NCBI GenBank assembly: GCA_965198875.1 | Contig: CBDAPU010000001.1 | Location: 1,984,001 to 2,048,000, forward strand | Source: CBDAPU01 sp965198875 | GTDB taxonomy: Bacteria > Pseudomonadota > Gammaproteobacteria > Eutrophobiales > Eutrophobiaceae | DNA: 64,000 nucleotides | Direction of reading: 5' to 3' | Shown here: in pieces, positions 60,395 to 64,000 of the stretch | How the letters are laid out: each line of letters starts with the position of its first letter | How positions within the stretch are numbered: the first letter of the stretch is position 1 | Translations under genes and position numbers: made by a program | The notes under the pieces: generated by a model | Database searches by the model: none | Seen by the model: the letters and a program-made list of their open reading frames with translations, nothing else | Told to the model about the DNA's origin: nothing

Positions 60395-61540
60395 TTACGT
60401 TGACCTGGGAGATGGGTCGCCCTGCGCTTTTTTTGCCAGAGAAAAAATACTCACGCTGATCAAGGTTGTTGTGATGAGCAGAATATAAAGCGGGATAAAG
60501 CTATCGCTGATGAGCTGTCCGGCCAGGGGCGGGCCGAGGACGCCGCCCATCCCCATCATGGCCGGAATAAAAGGCCCGACCCGACCGGTCGGGTCGGCGC
60601 TGGCAATCATTGATATTTTAAGTGTGGTCATAAAAGCCCAGGAGAATTGATAGGCGATCATGCCGATGGCGTAGCAGCGGCTATCTTCTATTAAATACAC
60701 CAGGGACAGGGCGATGAGCAAAATAAAGAAAAGGGACAGGAGTGGTTTGATGTGTCCATACCCATCGCCGATCAGTGATACGACAAGACCGGCGCCGCCG
60801 CCGGCGATAAGGGAGAAGGCCAGGACAACACCGATAAACTCGGCGGCATAACCACGGGAGTCGCCCAGCCGTTCAACGAACGCCCAACTGCCTGATGAGC
60901 CGGTAAAATAGATCAGTGAAGCTAACAGCAACAGGCACAGTGTACCATTGAACTGTGAGCCCTGCGCCCGGTTTGCATCCTTATCGCCTTTATCCGACAT
61001 CATAAAGCCAGCGAATGCACCACAAAGAAAAACCACCGCATACCCGGATGTGATCCCGGCAAACCCCCAGTGGGGGATGATCAACAGCGGGAAACCCACA
61101 GCGACTACTGCGCCCAGCCCTAATTGCCAGGCTACGGCCCAACCTGTGCTGATCGCAGGTTCATGGAAGTCAGTCACCGCCGATACCGCCGTAACAAACA
61201 ACACACCACCGCAGATCCCCACCAGAAAAAAAGCGCTGGCGAGCAGGGATGGGTCGGCGAGAAGTGTAATGAAGGTAAACCCCGCCGCACCGGCAAAAGA
61301 GAATAAAACCGCATTGAACCGCCAATTCATGCGGCGGATCAGAAAGGGTAATATCAGCGTCATTAACGTGTGTCCGGCAAGATAGGAAGACACCAGCGCC
61401 GCCACTTGAAAATAACTCAGGCTCAATGAGTCCACGGCGCTGCCGATGAAGATCGGCAGGGAATTAAACAAAATAACACTGGTTGCAGATACGATGGCGG
61501 CGGCGAAAACAGGCCGGGAGATGTTGCCGGGTCTGTTCAA
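60395..61540 (-). CDS. Major facilitator superfamily transporter
   Basis: The 381-residue protein has about twelve hydrophobic helices in two halves joined by a hydrophilic loop (SDKGDKDANRAQGSQ). It shows MFS-like SSYLAGHTLMTLILPFLIRRMNWR after helix 2 and GMGGVLGPPLAGQLI near the end. The substrate is unknown. It is read toward the lipid operon and ends 32 bases from it; it starts three bases after the dacB-like gene stop on the same strand, so it probably belongs with that gene rather than with the ole operon. Confidence 0.88.
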   Translation of the reverse strand: MNRPGNISRPVFAAAIVSATSVILFNSLPIFIGSAVDSLSLSYFQVAALVSSYLAGHTLMTLILPFLIRRMNWRFNAVLFSFAGAAGFTFITLLADPSLLASAFFLVGICGGVLFVTAVSAVTDFHEPAISTGWAVAWQLGLGAVVAVGFPLLIIPHWGFAGITSGYAVVFLCGAFAGFMMSDKGDKDANRAQGSQFNGTLCLLLLASLIYFTGSSGSWAFVERLGDSRGYAAEFIGVVLAFSLIAGGGAGLVVSLIGDGYGHIKPLLSLFFILLIALSLVYLIEDSRCYAIGMIAYQFSWAFMTTLKISMIASADPTGRVGPFIPAMMGMGGVLGPPLAGQLISDSFIPLYILLITTTLISVSIFSLAKKAQGDPSPRST

Positions 61541-61543
61541 TGG

Positions 61544-62962
61544 TTATTGATCATATGCCCATCTCACCATGGCGCCCATGAGTTCATCCCCCGGGCCGCG
61601 ATGCACCTCAGGGTGGTTGATCATGCCGCTAACGATGAGTTTTCTCCCCGAGCGAGCGTGTACATATCCGGCTATCGCCGATACATGATCGATGGTGCCC
61701 GTTTTAACATGCGCTGCGCCCGTGGCTTTGGCATGGCGAAAACGACTCCTGGCGGTGCCGTCCATGCCGATAATCGAGAAGGAAGAGATAAACTCCGGCA
61801 TCAATGGCAGTGAGTAGCCGTGCTCAAGGACTTTTGCGAGCAACCGGGTTGAAGTACGTGTCTGCCTTGACAGCCCGGCGCCGTTTACCATGTTCAGAGA
61901 AGCCGTATTGATCCCAAGATTATTTAAGTAATCCGCTATCACATTGACGCCCTTATCAACCGTGCCCGGCTGTCCCGCCAGCTCGGCCCCCAATGTCAGC
62001 AATAATTGCCGTGTCATGACGTTGTTGCTGTATTTGTTGATCAGTTTTACTACATCCGATAATGATTTTGAATCCCATGTCAGAAAGGGGGCGTCTCGCT
62101 CCGGCGCTGTCGCTGATTTTACCTGCCCGGATATCGTGCCGCCCAATTCCGCCCATAATGATTTGAATACACCAAAGGCAAATGTCCTGTGAGTCAACAC
62201 GCTTCGGGGTATGATGTAATGATCACAGGCTGAGGGGAAGCGCCCATCAAACATGATCTGATCGGCAACGTGGCTATCGGCTATGGTGACGGCGATCCCG
62301 CGTTGAAAACCACCACAGCGTCTTTTTCGCAGACGCAAACGGTTGTCTATTTTTAAGTTAGCTAATTCCGGATCGGCGCTGATTACAACGCCTTCGCCGT
62401 TCTTTGCAGGATAGAAGTGAAAATAAGCGCTCTTGAAGTTGACGAGAAAGGCATCGGGCAACACATTATAGGTACGATGGGGGCGATTATCGAAGGCGCC
62501 GGGGTCTTCATGGGGGGGCTGAAAATAGGAATCATCAATAAGAAAATCCCCTTTGATATGCTTTATGCCCCGACGTTTTAACTCCCGCAGTAATTTCCAG
62601 AACTCCTCGGTGACAAAGTGAGGATCGCCATATCCCTTAAACAACATATCACCGTGCAGTGTGCCCTGTCGTACTTCTCCCAATGTATAGACCGCTGTCT
62701 TCCATCTATAGGCAGGCCCTAACAATTCAAGCGCTGCGAGTGTGGGGATGATCTTGATCGCCGAGGCGGGGTTTAGGGCTTGATCAGGGTTTATATCAAG
62801 CAGAGGCTCGACAGCGCCGATTTCCTTCACATAAAGACTAAATGCATTGTTCGGGATGTTGTATCCGTCAATGACAAGGCGTATTTGACCAGGCAAACCA
62901 TCGGCATAGGCATTGATATGCAAGGCGATGATCATGAACAACAGGACAGAAAACCGCTTCAT
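61544..62962 (-). CDS. dacB: D-alanyl-D-alanine carboxypeptidase/endopeptidase, PBP4 (DacB) type
   Basis: The 472-residue class C penicillin-binding protein has a signal peptide (MKRFSVLLFMIIALHINAYA) and the three active-site motifs: SxxK in NPASAIKII, SxN in YSNNVMTRQ and KTG in HVKTGTIDHV. It trims or cleaves peptidoglycan cross-links in the periplasm. The first motif reads SAIK rather than the more usual STMK. I chose the ATG at 62962 for the proper signal peptide; the earlier in-frame start at 62989 adds nine residues. The MFS gene begins three bases after its stop. Confidence 0.94.
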   Translation of the reverse strand: MKRFSVLLFMIIALHINAYADGLPGQIRLVIDGYNIPNNAFSLYVKEIGAVEPLLDINPDQALNPASAIKIIPTLAALELLGPAYRWKTAVYTLGEVRQGTLHGDMLFKGYGDPHFVTEEFWKLLRELKRRGIKHIKGDFLIDDSYFQPPHEDPGAFDNRPHRTYNVLPDAFLVNFKSAYFHFYPAKNGEGVVISADPELANLKIDNRLRLRKRRCGGFQRGIAVTIADSHVADQIMFDGRFPSACDHYIIPRSVLTHRTFAFGVFKSLWAELGGTISGQVKSATAPERDAPFLTWDSKSLSDVVKLINKYSNNVMTRQLLLTLGAELAGQPGTVDKGVNVIADYLNNLGINTASLNMVNGAGLSRQTRTSTRLLAKVLEHGYSLPLMPEFISSFSIIGMDGTARSRFRHAKATGAAHVKTGTIDHVSAIAGYVHARSGRKLIVSGMINHPEVHRGPGDELMGAMVRWAYDQ

Positions 62963-63055
62963 ATAACTACCCATCACCGCCCCCGTCATAATGCGCTGAT
63001 TAACCCACCGGCGCTAAAAAACCGCTTCCTTCTCATGCAGCTCAAGGCTAGTTGT

Positions 63056-64000
63056 TTAATGTGTGCGTTCTGTGGCGAAGCGGGCCAGGGCATACAAGGC
63101 GTCCAGGTATTCAGAGCAGGGCAATGACTGAAGTGCCGCAGTGGCGATATTTGCTTCCTTATGGGCTCGCTCGGCGGTGTATTCAATGGCGCCGGTTGAT
63201 GCGATTGCCGCACTGATCTGCTCCATGTCATGAAGCCCGCCATTTTCAATGGCGTTTTTTATGATGGCCGATTGTGATGGTGAACCATGCCACAGTGCAT
63301 GTAACAGGGGCAGGGTGGGTTTGCCCTCCGCCAGATCAGCGCCGATATTTTTCCCCAGGGCATCACTGGAGGCGCTGTAGTCCAGAACATCGTCAATTAG
63401 CTGATAGGCAATGCCCAAATGCCTGCCGTACATCGCCATGGCCTGCTCGGTTTGCTGATCTTGTCCAGCAACAACCGCACCTAACTGGGCGGCCGCCTCA
63501 AAGAGTTTTGCGGTTTTATTGTGAATGACCTGTAGATAGCGTTGCTCGGTTGTCTGCGGGTCACGGCGGTTGATGAGCTGCTGTACTTCGCCTTCGGCGA
63601 TGGTATTGGTGGCATCCGCCATGATCCCCATGATCTCCATGGAACCCACCTCCACCATGATTTGGAAGGCGCGGGAGTAGAGGAAATCACCCACGAGCAC
63701 GCTGGCTTCATTGCCCCAACGTTGGTTCACCGTGGCCTTGCCCCGGCGTAGTAAAGAAGCATCGACCACGTCATCATGAAGCAGGGTCGCCGTGTGGATG
63801 AACTCAATGATCGCCGCCAGGGCGATATGCTGGTTTTCCCTGTAGGCAAAGCAGTGGGTACTGAGCAACACCAGTGCAGGCCGTAGCCGTTTGCCGCCGC
63901 TGTTGACGATATAATGGCCTAGCCGATCGATCAGGCCGATGTTGGAATGCAGTTTTTCATGGATCAGGTGATCCACTCTCTGCATATCCTCCTTGATGAG
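63056..64000 (-). CDS. ispB: Polyprenyl diphosphate synthase (octaprenyl-type, IspB); N-terminus beyond right edge
   Basis: The enzyme builds the long isoprenoid chain of quinones. Both Asp-rich motifs are present, LLHDDVVDASLLRRGKA and QLIDDVLDYSASSDALGKNIGADLAEGKPTLPLLHA, and it aligns with E. coli IspB over its whole visible length. The frame runs through the window edge. An ATG at 63985 preceded by AAGGAGG is probably an internal Met: its spacing of two bases is too short, and IspB has conserved residues before it (LIKEDMQRV here, AQDMAGV in E. coli). So the true start probably lies upstream of the window, where rplU-rpmA would be expected. Confidence 0.95.
   Translation of the reverse strand, partial: LIKEDMQRVDHLIHEKLHSNIGLIDRLGHYIVNSGGKRLRPALVLLSTHCFAYRENQHIALAAIIEFIHTATLLHDDVVDASLLRRGKATVNQRWGNEASVLVGDFLYSRAFQIMVEVGSMEIMGIMADATNTIAEGEVQQLINRRDPQTTEQRYLQVIHNKTAKLFEAAAQLGAVVAGQDQQTEQAMAMYGRHLGIAYQLIDDVLDYSASSDALGKNIGADLAEGKPTLPLLHALWHGSPSQSAIIKNAIENGGLHDMEQISAAIASTGAIEYTAERAHKEANIATAALQSLPCSEYLDALYALARFATERTH

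Noticed and set aside
60395..61540. MFS transporter as exporter of the olefin product
   Set aside because: It is on the opposite strand and coupled to the dacB-like gene (three-base gap); a link to the lipid operon is not supported beyond adjacency.
1..64000. CRISPR arrays, prophage, integrases, rRNA or tRNA genes
   Set aside because: I looked for regularly spaced repeats, phage structural genes, integrases and cloverleaf-like sequences on both strands and found none apart from the tRNA-like ends of tmRNA.

Overview
The window looks like chromosomal DNA from a gammaproteobacterium that I cannot place to genus. Support comes from the housekeeping order smpB/ssrA, ratA-rnfH, bamE|fur, recN-nadK|hrcA-grpE-dnaK-dnaJ-dapB, from a Pseudomonas-like Fur with one cysteine in the C-terminal zinc site, and from a tmRNA whose tag reads ANDDNYALAA, one residue from the common gammaproteobacterial ANDENYALAA. 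I see no tRNA, rRNA, CRISPR array or prophage.

Layout. 1-1490: a membrane PP2C phosphatase fused to a formylglycine-generating-enzyme-like domain, cut by the left edge. 1.9-3.0 kb: an A/T-richer glycosyltransferase gene carrying a 20-base G tract inside its frame. 3.2-8.3 kb: typA, a cold-shock gene, a small membrane protein with a DUF924 gene, ttcA (apparently frameshifted), ssrA and smpB. 8.4-13.3 kb: an NSS transporter, ratA, rnfH and a BtuCD/BtuF-type importer. 13.3-23.6 kb: bamE|fur, recN-nadK, a CIRCE operator before hrcA, grpE, a sigma-32 type promoter before dnaK, dnaJ, dapB and a thioesterase. 23.9-30.8 kb: squalene-hopene cyclase, an unrecognised gene, an acyl-CoA dehydrogenase and an acyl-CoA ligase.

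30.9-44.7 kb is an aromatic catabolic island: paaABCDEX, a tungstate importer tupABC, paaZ, paaK, then a cytochrome c and both subunits of a tryptophan-tryptophylquinone (TTQ) amine dehydrogenase. Together they suggest an aralkylamine -> arylacetaldehyde -> arylacetate -> phenylacetyl-CoA -> ring-opening route. The tungstate importer hints at a tungsten enzyme for the aldehyde step. Two inverted repeats with nearly the same geometry lie before paaA and paaK and are candidate PaaX operators. The later beta-oxidation genes (paaF/G/H/J) and the TTQ maturation genes (mauD/E/G-like) are not in the window.

44.6-47.9 kb holds a mostly non-coding stretch with a possible transposase relic, a glutathione S-transferase and an alanine/sodium symporter without a normal start codon. 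48.1-60.4 kb is the most unusual part, a tightly packed operon: KS-CLF, acyltransferase, a linker frame and a four-hot-dog dehydratase (a PfaC / myxobacterial Pfa3-like PUFA synthase subunit, here broken over four overlapping frames), then oleA-oleB-oleC-oleD and a phosphopantetheinyl transferase. It looks like a dedicated line making unsaturated acyl chains, joining them head to head and converting them to an olefin. No ACP, ketoreductase or enoyl reductase is encoded here, so partners must lie elsewhere. OleA has an extra segment of about 60 residues made of degenerate helical repeats. An MFS transporter, a PBP4-type peptidase and a partial polyprenyl diphosphate synthase close the window.

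Caution: ttcA and the Pfa-like gene show four single-base frame changes in all. Sequencing or assembly indels must be excluded before these are treated as biology.
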